From Chirona hameri (taxonomy: Eukaryota; Arthropoda; Thecostraca; Balanomorpha; Balanidae), in NCBI GenBank assembly GCA_036785665.1, contig JAXIVJ010000995.1:97087-161086 (forward strand): a stretch of DNA of 64,000 bases, read 5' to 3'. Under the pieces are notes generated by a model. That model did not search any database. It had not been told where the DNA came from and saw nothing but the letters and a program-made list of their open reading frames with translations. The position numbers were made by a program, and so were the translations under genes. Within the stretch, counting starts at the first letter, position 1. Each line of letters begins with the position of its first letter. Positions 51,729 to 61,297 of the stretch are shown one piece after another.

Positions 51729-54700
51729 GTCTGGATCTGACTGGCGAGGCAGTGTGTCGCCGGTCTGTATCTGACTGGCGAGGCAGTGTGTCGGTACGCC
51801 GGTCTGTATCTGACTGGCGAGGCAGTGTGTCGGTACGCCGGTCTGTATCTGACTGGCGAGGCAGTGTGTCTCCGGTCTGTATCTGACTGGCGAGGCAGTG
51901 TGTCGCCGGTCTGTATCTGACTGGCGAGGCAGTGTGTCGCCGGTCTGTATCTGACTGGCGAGGCAGTGTGTCGCCGGTCTGTATCTGAATGGTGAGGCAG
52001 TGTGTCGCCGGTCTGTATCTGACTGGCGAGGCAGTGTGTCGGTACGCCGGTCTGTATCTGACTGGCGAGGCAGTGTGTCGGTACGCCGGTCTGGATCTGA
52101 CTGGCGAGACAGTGTGTCGCCGGTCTGTATCTGACTGGCGAGACAGTGTGTCGGTACGCCGGTCTGTATCTGACTGGCGAGGCAGTGTGTCGGTACGCCG
52201 GTCTGTATCTGACTGGCGAGGCAGTGTGTCGCCGGTCTGTATCTGACTGGCGAGGCAGTGTGTCGCCGGTCTGTATCTGACTGGCGAGACAGTGTGTCGG
52301 TACGCCGGTCTGTATCTGACTGGCGAGGCAGTGTGTCGCCGGTCTGTATCTGACTGGCGAGACAGTGTGTCGGTACGCCGGTCTGTATCTGACTGGCGAG
52401 GCAGTGTGTCGCCGGTCTGTATCTGACTGGCGAGACAGTGTGTCGGTACGCCGGTCTGTATCTGACTGGCGAGGCAGTGTGTCGCCGGTCAGTATCTGAC
52501 TGGCGAGGCAGTGTGTCGCCGGTCTGTATCTGACTGGCGAGGCAGTGTGTCGGTACGCCGGTCTGTATCTGACTGGCGAGGCAGTGTGTCGGTACGCCGG
52601 TCTGTATCTGACTGGCGAGGCAGTGTGTCGCCGGTCAGTATCTGACTGGCGAGGCAGTGTGTCGCCGGTCTGTATCTGACTGGCGAGGCAGTGTGTCGGT
52701 ACGCCGGTCTGTATCTGACTGGCGAGGCAGTGTGTCGGTACGCCGGTCTGTATCTGACTGGCGAGGCAGTGTGTCGCCGGTCAGTATCTGACTGGCGAGG
52801 CAGTGTGTCGCCGGTCTGTATCTGACTGGCGAGACAGTGTGTCGGTACGCCGGTCTGTATCTGACTGGCGAGGCAGTGTGTCGCCGGTCAGTATCTGACT
52901 GGCGAGGCAGTGTGTCGCCGGTCTGTATCTGACTGGCGAGGCAGTGTGTCGGTACGCCGGTCTGTATCTGACTGGCGAGGCAGTGTGTCGGTACGCCGGT
53001 CTGTATCTGACTGGCGAGGCAGTGTGTCGCCGGTCAGTATCTGACTGGCGAGGCAGTGTGTCGCCGGTCTGTATCTGACTGGCGAGGCAGTGTGTCGGTA
53101 CGCCGGTCTGTATCTGACTGGCGAGGCAGTGTGTCGGTACGCCGGTCAGTATCTGACTGGCGAGGCAGTGTGTCGCCGGTCTGTATCTGACTGGCGAGGC
53201 AGTGTGTCGGTACGCCGGTCTGTATCTGACTGGCGAGACAGTGTGTTGGTACGCCGGTCTGTATCTGACTGGCGAGGCAGTGTGTCGCCGGTCTGTATCT
53301 GACTGGCGAGGCAGTGTGTCGGTACGCCGGTCTGTATCTGACTGGCGAGGCAGTGTGTCGGTACGCCGGTCTGTATCTGACTGGCGAGACAGTGTGTCGG
53401 TACGCCGGTCTGTATCTGACTGGCGAGACAGTGTGTCGGTACGCCGGTCTGTATCTGACTGGCGAGGCAGTGTGTCGCCGGTCTGTATCTGACTGGCGAG
53501 ACAGTGTGTTGGTACGCCGGTCTGTATCTGACTGGCGAGGCAGTGTGTCGCCGGTCTGTATCTGACTGGCGAGGCAGTGTGTCGCCGGTCTGTATCTGAC
53601 TGGCGAGGCAGTGTGTCGCCGGTCTGTATCTGACTGGCGAGGCAGTGTGTCGCCGGTCTGTATCTGACTGGCGAGACAGTGTGTCGGTACGCCGGTCTGT
53701 ATCTGACTGGCGAGGCAGTGTGTCGCCGGTCTGTATCTGACTGGCGAGACAGTGTGTCGGTACGCCGGTCTGTATCTGACTGGCGAGTCAGTGTGTCGCC
53801 GGTCTGTATCTGACTGGCGAGGCAGTGTGTCGCCGGTCTGTATCTGACTGGCGAGGCAGTGTGTCGCCGGTCTGTATCTGACTGGCGAGACAGTGTGTCG
53901 GTACGCCGGTCTGTATCTGACTGGCGAGGCAGTGTGTCGCCGGTCTGTATCTGACTGGCGAGGCAGTGTGTCGCCGGTCTGTATCTGACTGGCGAGGCAG
54001 TGTGTCGCCGGTCTGTATCTGACTGGCGATGCAGTGTGTCGCCGGTCTGTATCTGACTGGCGAGGCAGTGTGTCGCCGGTCTGTATCTGACTGGCGAGGC
54101 AGTGTGTCGGTACGCCGGTGTGTATCTGACTGGCGAGGCAGTGTGTCGCCGGTCTGTATCTGACTGGCGAGGCAGTGTGTCGCCGGTCTGTATCTGACTG
54201 GCGAGGCAGTGTGTCGGTACGCCGGTGTGTATCTGACTGGCGAGGCAGTGTGTCGCCGGTCTGTATCTGACTGGCGAGGCAGTGTGTCGGTACGCCGGTC
54301 TGTATCTGACTGGCGAGGCAGTGTGTCGGTACGCCGGTGTGTATCTGACTGGCGAGGCAGTGTGTCGCCGGTCTGTATCTGACTGGCGAGGCAGTGTGTC
54401 GGTACGCCGGTCTGTATCTGACTGGCGAGGCAGTGTGTCGGTACGCCGGTGTGTATCTGACTGGCGAGGCAGTGTGTCGCCGGTCTGTATCTGACTGGCG
54501 AGGCAGTGTGTCGGTACGCCGGTCTGTATCTGACTGGCGAGGCAGTGTGTCGGTACGCCGGTCTGTATCTGACTGGCGAGGCAGTGTGTCGGTACGCCGG
54601 TCTGTATCTGACTGGCGAGGCAGTGTGTCGGTACGCCGGTCTGTATCTGACTGGCGAGGCAGTGTGTCGGTACGCCGGTCTGTATCTGACTGGCGAGGCA

Positions 54701-56620
54701 GTGTGTCGGTACGCCGGTCTGTATCTGACTGGTGAGACAGTGTGTCGGTACGCCGGTCTGTATCTGACTGGCGAGGCAGTGTGTTGGTACGCCGGTCTGT
54801 ATCTGACTGGTGAGGCAGTGTGTCGCCGGTCTGTATCTGACTGGCGAGGCAGTGTGTCGGTACGCCGGTCTGTATCTGACTGGCCAGACAGTGTGTCGCC
54901 GGTCTGTATCTGACTGGCGAGGCAGTGTGTCGGTACGCCGGTGTGTATCTGACTGGCGAGGCAGTGTGTCGCCGGTCTGTATCTGACTGGCGAGGCAGTG
55001 TGTCGGTACGCCGGTCTGTATCTGACTGGCGAGGCAGTGTGTCGCCGGTCTGTATCTGACTGGCGAGGCAGTGTGTCGCCGGTCTGTATCTGACTGGCGA
55101 GGCAGTGTGTCGGTACGCCGGTCTGTATCTGACTGGCGAGGCAGTGTGTCGGTACGCCGGTCTGTATCTGACTGGCGAGGCAGTGTGTCGGTACGCCGGT
55201 CTGTATCTGACTGGCGAGGCAGTGTGTCGCCGGTCTGTATCTGACTGGCGAGGCAGTGTGTCGCCGGTCTGTATCTGACTGGCGAGGCAGTGTGTCGCCG
55301 GTCTGTATCTGACTGGCGAGGCAGTGTGTCGGTACGCCGGTCTGTATCTGACTGGCCAGACAGTGTGTCGGTACGCCGGTCTGTATCTGACTGGCGAGGC
55401 AGTGTGTCGCCGGTCTGTATCTGACTGGCGAGGCAGTGTGTCGCCGGTCTGGATCTGACTGGCGAGGCAGTGTGTCGCCGGTCTGTATCTGACTGGCGAG
55501 GCAGTGTGTCGGTACGCCGGTGTGTATCTGACTGGCGAGGCAGTGTGTCGGTACGCCGGTGTGTATCTGACTGGCGAGGCAGTGTGTCGCCGGTCTGTAT
55601 CTGACTGGCGAGGCAGTGTGTCGGTACGCCGGTCTGTATCTGACTGGCGAGGCAGTGTGTCGCCGGTCTGTATGTGACTGGCGAGGCAGTGTGTCGGTAC
55701 GCCGGTCTGTATCTGACTGGCGAGGCAGTGTGTCGGTACGCCGGTCTGTATCTGACTGGCGAGGCAGTGTGTCGGTACGCCGGTGTGTATCTGACTAGCG
55801 AGGCAGTGTGTCGCCGGTCTGTATCTGACTGGCGAGGCAGTGTGTGGGTACGCCGGTCTGTATCTGACTGGCGAGGCAGTGTGTCGCCGGTCTGGATCTG
55901 ACTGGCGAGGCAGTGTGTCGCCGGTCTGTATCAGACTGGCGAGGCAGTGTGTCGGTACGCCGGTGTGTATCTGACTGGCGAGGCAGTGTGTCGCCGGTCT
56001 GTATCTGACTGGCGAGGCAGTGTGTCGGTACGCCGGTCTGTATCTGACTGGCGAGGCAGTGTGTCGCCGGTCTGTATCTGACTGGCGAGGCAGTGTGTCG
56101 GTACGCCGGTCTGTATCTGACTGGCGAGGCAGTGTGTCGCCGGTCTGTATCTGACTGGCGAGGCAGTGTGTCGCCGGTCTGTATCTGACTGGCGAGGCAG
56201 TGTGTCGGTACGCCGGTCTGTATCTGACTGGCGAGACAGTGTGTCGGTACGCCGGTCTGTATCTGACTGGCGAGACAGTGTGTCGCCGGTCTGTATCTGA
56301 CTGGCGAGGCAGTGTGTCGGTACGCCGGTCTGTATCTGACTGGCGAGGCAGTGTGTCGCCGGTCTATATCTGACTGGCGAGACAGTGTGTCGGTACGCCG
56401 GTCTGTATCTGACTGGCGAGGCAGTGTGTCGCCGGTCTGTATCTGACTGGCGAGGCAGTGTGTCGTCGGTCTGTATCTGACTGGCGAGACAGTGTGTCGG
56501 TACGCCGGTCTGTATCTGACTGGCGAGGCAGTGTGTCGGTACGCCGGTCTGTATCTGACTGGCGAGGCAGTGTGTCGCCGGTCTGTATCTGACTGGCGAG
56601 GCAGTGTGTCTGTACGCCGG
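51729..56620. repeat. Terminal partial cycle and right edge of the satellite
   Basis: A further GTCTGGATCTG marker starts a cycle that does not follow the usual landmark order. Between 52487 and 53144 the variant GGTCAGTATCTG recurs at 52487, 52633, 52779, 52886, 53032 and 53144. The spacings of 146, 146, 107, 146 and 112 bp are sums of 34 and 39. This is a local short higher-order repeat of four monomers. Between 54.1 and 56.0 kb the variant GGTGTGTATCTG takes over. The array then stops at 56620. Confidence 0.85.
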
Positions 56621-57110
56621 CTCCCGAGTCGTCACCTACGGCAGACGCGGCCTCTGCCGCCGTCAGAGGGGGCACGATGCCACTGCCTCCACGGGAGGTG
56701 CCATTTAGACGGGCAAGTCCTCCTCTGCTCCGGCTAAGTGAAGCGTTATGGCCGCATCAAGTCATTCGCTGATATTTATTCCGACGATAAAGCACCGGGG
56801 TGCAACTGGAACGTAGGACTAAATCGTGATGTGAATACGTCACTGACTATCTGGGAATTTCATGCTCGCTCTGCATGTGCTTTGAGCACGGCAATTGAGC
56901 TGGCTAATGCCCTGCACAGACAGAAGAGCGGGTATCTGAGGTCTTCATTTCACGCTTGTTTTAGTGGCATTCAAGGGTGCAATTTGCAGATGGTGTTAAG
57001 CTGAAGAACTGGATCTCGCATCGCATTTCGTCTGAGCTCTCACGCCAAAACAGGTAAATGCAGGGTCTGAAGTGCTGAAGTAAAATAGATTTAATAACGG
57101 TTCCCATGTT
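56621..57110. other. Unique sequence bordering the satellite, no recognised gene
   Basis: The first 120 bp are GC-rich and contain a small perfect hairpin: CCTCTG at 56651-56656, a 7-nt loop, and CAGAGG at 56664-56669. Base composition then falls to ordinary levels. An open frame at 56738-57004 (88 codons) does not begin with ATG and has no family resemblance that I recognise, so I do not call it a gene. No decayed satellite monomers are visible beyond 56620. Confidence 0.6.
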
Positions 57111-57390
57111 TATTGTTTCCTCTGCCACCTACAAATAGCCCCACAGAGGGAAGCAATTGCACATTTCATGTTCCGGAACAAATCGCGTGCAGTTCCATTG
57201 TTACTGCGATGCTGTAATTGAATGTATACTGCCCCTGTCGCGCCATCAGGCGTCATTAACACAGGACGTTCCCGGCCCTCGGCGGCGCCGTGACGAAGAC
57301 GGTGATGAAGGGTAGTGTCCGTCAGACTCATCAAGTCATCACATCTCACACAGACGGCTGCCAGATCAAAAGTCAAATCAAAAGGACAGT
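57111..57390. other. GC-elevated stretch, no recognised gene
   Basis: This stretch is richer in G and C than the sequence to its right. It holds a minus-strand open frame at 57110-57376 (88 codons) whose product I do not recognise. It could be an exon fragment of an unknown gene or simple chance. Splice sites and conserved domains are not evident, so it is described rather than called as coding. Confidence 0.35.
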
Positions 57391-58159
57391 TTTAAGATAA
57401 ATTTAGTTGTAATATTTCAAATTACTCGCAGTAGACACAGCTATTTAACTGCACTATTGAATTTTTGAATATCATGAAAATTAAAACTTTCGAAAATTCA
57501 AAGGTACCTATTTGTTTCTATTTCGCCATATTTTCAAAAAATATTGGTAAATTTCTAGACGAACTAAAAACATATAAAGACGTGTCCAATGAATGTGTGT
57601 ACCAACTTTGCAGTCCCTTCAGAAATAACTGACTAGAGAAATAACTTCTCAAGGTTCTCACGGTATTAACATATAACAGGGAGCTAGGATTTGTTTTGAG
57701 TTAGGGTGCGGAGTGGAATTTTTCCTTAAAAAGACCATAATTAGTGGAAAATTCAACCTAAAAAGACCATAGGTATTGCACAACATTTTAGCGGAAAAAG
57801 ACCATTTGGAAGGGAAAATTCACCGAAGTTGTAACTGAAAAAGTTATACCTACTGAACTTTTCCTTTTTCGATTTCCAGTGGAGGGAAATCTGAGGGGCA
57901 AGCATTAGTGATTGGATTTGTTTGGTGGAACTTTTACTAGGGGTGGAATATTCTCATGAAAGTAGGGGGAAAAGAGTGGAAAATTATTCTCAGCAGGGTG
58001 TCATTCTCCACCAAATTGTATAATTCTAGGACACTGCATAAGTACACATGCTACTCTGTTTTTGCCTTGTTCTTCTATTTCTATGGAACAAACAATGTAC
58101 TAAGGTCGTACTTCGCGTTCTAGACGAAAAACCAACTCATACACATGTATTCAAACGTC
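57391..58159. other. AT-rich non-coding flank with a short triplicated motif
   Basis: No gene is visible. AAAAAGACCAT occurs exactly at 57728-57738, 57760-57770 and 57795-57805 (spacing 32 and 35 bp). The related phrases GGAAAATTCAAC and GGAAAATTCACC sit between and after them. This looks like a degenerate short tandem repeat of about 33 bp. Confidence 0.55.
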
Positions 58160-58410
58160 TAATGACCGTAATTTGCAGTTTGACCTCGGGACCTCGGATG
58201 ACCTTGACCTGACCCAACGTCATTACAAGCTTAGAATGGTACTCAGAAGTGTCGGACACACGAAGCATACCGATGTATTACCTACTGATGTGTTTAATAT
58301 CGTTATTCTGCGCAATAACTGCATCCAGCATGCATGGCATGGTCAAACATTTTGTATTTGACCTGACCTGCGACGTCATCGGTGACCCCGAGGTCAACAC
58401 AAAATGTGTC
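58160..58410. repeat. AGGTCA/TGACCT-rich foldback region 1
   Basis: Six exact AGGTCA or TGACCT hexamers occur in 216 bp: 58181, 58199, 58205, 58359, 58364 and 58391. Two of them abut as TGACCTTGACCT (58199-58210). TTGACCTCGGG (58180-58190) has a perfect 11-bp inverted partner, CCCGAGGTCAA, at 58387-58397. Weaker complementarity continues inward, with CGGATGAC on the left side matched by GTCATCGG on the right. This suggests a degenerate inverted-repeat element. AGGTCA is the half-site of nuclear receptors, but the repeat setting makes a functional element uncertain. Confidence 0.55.
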
Positions 58411-59639
58411 AACACATTTTCTATAAATTTCCCAGTGCTATCGAATGCCTTTTGAATTTTGAAACCGGCTTAATAGTTACGAAGATCCGGGGGCAAACAA
58501 TAATAACCCCCAGTAAGTTGCGTTATGGAAAATACCTCGGTAACTGTCAGGTTAAAAGGAAGTGTGTACTGTTTTGGAATGTTAAAACATTTTTTTTGTT
58601 ACGTTAAGTAGCTATTTGTTTGATTGTTGGATAAGATCAAATTGACATCTGGAGCCCCTTTAGTTGAATTTTCACTTATATTCTTTTTTGCTTTTTTTCT
58701 CTCGATATCGATGAAACGATCGCCACTTGAGTGAAGGTAATCAGAGGGAATAGGATGATATGTAAAACGGCGCACCTAAGGCAATACACAATCGATACAA
58801 ACAATATTAACAAACCGACGAAAAGCAAAATGGCCGTCGAGACTCTGTTCGGCTGCTGCTATCGGCGCTCACGAGCTGTTTTGTCGAAATGCTATTGGCC
58901 GACGCTAACGATATGCTAGCAAATTTGTCTCGATATTCCGATATTATCAATGCTTCTAGTAGTGGTAAGCCATCTGGAGTCTACCCGATAACTTTTTGCT
59001 ACCAGCCAGTTCCTGGGGTCTTCGGAATATCAGTGTAAATCCATGGAGAAATGAAAGGCAGAAAATCCTGTCAGAAAATCCTGTTCTATAAACCAGTGTC
59101 AAAAACCCAAATAAGCGATTTCAGTAGTCACACCCCCTTTAAAGAATTAACTTACTGATTATCTGTCTCTGATTTTATGGTGATGGAGTATTGTTATTGG
59201 AAGTGGAACCGGAATTTTAAATCGATCTTGAGTTTAGCAAAGCTTTTGACATGTTGTTGGCATGTACCAATAATGTAGGTATGTGTAGATTTCCCTTCTG
59301 CAGCTCAGTGTTTTCACGCACAAAGCTATTTCATATTTCAGGTTTTCGAAAAAGGCAGAAATATAAAGATTTGGAAAATCATTCTACCCCATAAGATGAG
59401 CGTTTTACAGGATGTATTTTGGGTCCTTTGTATTTGCATTATGCAAAGTGACGAACTATTAAAAATATAAAAATACAGATTAAACTATTACAAATGTATT
59501 TTAAGGTGAAATAAGCGTAAGTGTGTGACAATTCTGCATCGGTCAAATCACACATTTGAGTAAGATGTGAACAATCCATCCTCGGATTTTAAGTAAGACC
59601 TCTCGCTCGACCTCAAAAACAGTATGGGCTTAATATCAG
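58411..59639. other. AT-rich non-coding DNA, no gene recognised
   Basis: No supported gene. Notable small items are a 13-bp direct duplication, CAGAAAATCCTGT, at 59059 and 59072, and the palindrome TCGATATCGA at 58702-58711. A 29-codon ATG frame at 58830-58919 has a good initiation context (AAAATGG) but no recognisable product. Confidence 0.5.
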
Positions 59640-59721
59640 GCATCGGTGGTTCAGTGGTAGAATGCTCGCCTGCCACGCGGGCGGCCCGGGTTCGATTCCC
59701 GGCCGATTCCCGGCCGATGCC
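59640..59721 (+). tRNA. tRNA-Gly(GCC)-like gene with an 11-nt duplication, possibly a pseudogene
   Basis: Parts readable in order: acceptor strand GCATCGG (59640-59646), D-arm A-box TGGTTCAGTGGT, anticodon stem CTCGC/GCGGG around loop CTGCCAC with anticodon GCC at 59672-59674, and T-arm CCGGG-TTCGATT-CCCGG with B-box GGTTCGATTCC. A standard 71-nt tRNA-Gly would end here with CCGATGC. Instead CCGATTCCCGG is inserted, an 11-bp tandem copy of the T-arm end, before the true acceptor partner CCGATGC (59714-59720). Two folds are possible. One is an 82-nt molecule with a perfect acceptor stem and an 11-nt bulge. The other is a 71-nt molecule ending at 59710 with one acceptor mismatch. In both, the discriminator base is C. 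No run of four T follows closely. The internal promoter is intact, so transcription is possible, but function is doubtful. Confidence 0.6.
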
Positions 59722-60214
59722 TTGGTCCCACTGTACAGATACCAATATGAATTGAGGGTGGATTGACTCGTAATAACCAAATTATTAAACCATGCTATTT
59801 CATTAGAAGTTGAATTACGTGTCGGAATCTTGAGGCGCTGTGTGCCCAAGATCCCGTGTCTCACTAGCAGCATGTGACGTTCAGCGCAGCCACTACCGGT
59901 TTATGAACCTCACCGAGAGTACCGAGAGTACCTACCAGTACTCACCAGTGGCCACATTGGTCGGTATGACAATGTATTGTCATCTTGCATGGTGACCACA
60001 TACCCGTCACTGGTCCCCGCCAGTCCCACTCCCCGTTATTATTTGACGGGAACTATACAGTGCGGCTATATGTCTTTATTAGCCACTTTTAGTACGCCAA
60101 TTTACATGTAATCTTCGTTCTAAATAGTTGACATCTTGCAAATAACTGGATCTTGTTATATTGCAAATAACTAACCGGAGTTCGCCGCAAAGATTTTCTG
60201 GTATTTCGTTTCTA
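59722..60214. other. Non-coding spacer between tRNA-like gene and minisatellite
   Basis: No gene recognised. ACCGAGAGT is tandemly duplicated at 59912-59929. The downstream part of the tRNA-like gene shows no poly(A) or simple tail, so there is no direct evidence that it heads a SINE. Confidence 0.5.
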
Positions 60215-60240
60215 CCGCCAATCAAAGGTCAACGGAAGTG
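60215..60240 (+). promoter_or_regulatory. Promoter-like motif cluster (CCAAT, AGGTCA, ETS)
   Basis: Within 26 bp lie CCAATCA (60218-60224, CCAAT box), AAGGTCA (60225-60231, monomeric nuclear-receptor-type site) and CGGAAGTG (60233-60240, ETS-type core). Such motifs are typical of animal TATA-less promoters. The GC-rich minisatellite begins 20 bp further on. No downstream coding exon is recognised, so this is a sequence-motif suggestion only. Confidence 0.25.
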
Positions 60241-60260
60241 AAAGCAAAAGCCGCTCGGTA

Positions 60261-61297
60261 TGAGAGAGCCGTGGCCGCTTCCTCACGACGCCGCGCATGT
60301 CTCATTCCTCGAGAGCACATGTGAGAGAGCCGTGGCCGCTTCCTCACGACGCCGCGCATGTCTCATTCCTCGAGAGCACATGTGAGAGAGCCGTGGCCGC
60401 TTCCTCACGACGCCGCGCATGTCTCATTCCTCGAGAGCACATGTGAGAGAGCCGTGGCCGCTTCCTCACGACGCCGCGCATGTCTCATTCCTCGAGAGCA
60501 CATGTGAGAGAGCCGTGGCCGCTTCCTCACGACGCCGCGCATGTCTCATTCCTCGAGAGCACATGTGAGAGAGCCGTGGCCGCTTCCTCACGACGCCGCG
60601 CATGTCTCATTCCTCGAGAGCACATGTGAGAGAGCCGTGGCCGCTGCCTCACGACGCCGCACATGTCTCATTCCTCGAGAGCACATGTGAGAGAGCCGTG
60701 GCCGCTGCCTCACGACGCCGCGCATGTCTCATTACTCGAGAGCACATGTGAGAGAGCCGTGGCCGCTGCCTCACGACGCCGCGCATGTCTCATTCCTCGA
60801 GAGCACATGTGAGAGAGCCGTGGCCGCTTCCTCACGACGCCGCGCATGTCTCATTCCTCGAGAGCACATGTGAGAGAGTCGTGGCCGCTTCCTCACGACG
60901 CCGCGCATGTCTCATTCCTCGAGAGCACATGTGAGAGAGCCGTGGCCGCTTCCTCACGACGCCGCGCATGTCTCATTCCTCGAGAGCACATGTGAGAGAG
61001 CCGTGGCCGCTTCCTCACGACGCCGCGCATGTCTCATTCCTCGAGAGCACATGTGAGAGAGCCGTGGCCGCTGCCTCACGACGCCGCACATGTCTCATTC
61101 CTCGAGAGCACATGTGAGAGAGCCGTGGCCGCTGCCTCACGACGCCGCGCATGTCTCATTTCTCGAGAGCACATGTGAGAGAGCCGTGGCCGCTGCCTCA
61201 CGACACCGCACATGTCTCATTCCTCGAGAGCACATGTGAGAGAGTCGTGGCCGCTGCCTCACGACACCGCACATGTCTCATTCCTCGAGAGCAGATG
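60261..61297. repeat. 61-bp minisatellite, 17 units
   Basis: An exact 61-bp period gives 17 units in 1037 bp. Each unit contains the XhoI-type palindrome CTCGAG and, in all but the last, the E-box-like palindrome CACATGTG. Variant sites group in blocks. CTTCCTC is in units 1-6 and 10-13, and CTGCCTC in units 7-9 and 14-17. CGCACATG is in units 7, 14, 16 and 17; GAGTCG is in units 11 and 17. The T/G block pattern repeats roughly, so the array probably grew by duplicating multi-unit blocks. The period is not a multiple of three and no coding role is visible. Confidence 0.95.

Larger units (their letters stand above)
21817..56620. repeat. Satellite array, right segment (34/39-bp monomers)
   Basis: The same 34/39-bp satellite resumes in exact phase after the inserted element and continues without a break to 56620. 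There the last partial unit (TGTACGCCGG) runs into unique sequence. The same variant markers seen in the left segment recur in the same order, so both segments are one array. From about 52.4 kb rightward the composition changes: GGTCAGTATCTG and GGTGTGTATCTG variants appear here and essentially nowhere else, and GAGACAG units become rarer. This is the expected behaviour of an array edge that is less homogenised than the interior. Confidence 0.98.

Noticed and set aside
1..56620. CRISPR array
   Set aside because: Repeats of 34-39 bp suggest it superficially, but there are no unique spacers between them and no cas genes. Adjacent units are contiguous.
1..56620. Telomeric repeat or rDNA spacer
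   Set aside because: No TTAGGG-like unit and no rRNA sequence is present. The monomer resembles neither.
56738..57004. 88-codon plus-strand frame beside the array
   Set aside because: It begins at a GTG, has no recognisable domain, and sits between the satellite and AT-rich DNA without visible promoter or splice signals.
57110..57376. 88-codon minus-strand frame
   Set aside because: The product is unrecognised. The higher GC makes chance openness likely. Kept only as a described region.
58830..58919. 29-codon ATG frame with AAAATGG context
   Set aside because: Too short to support as a gene, with no family resemblance and no evidence of splicing into a longer product.
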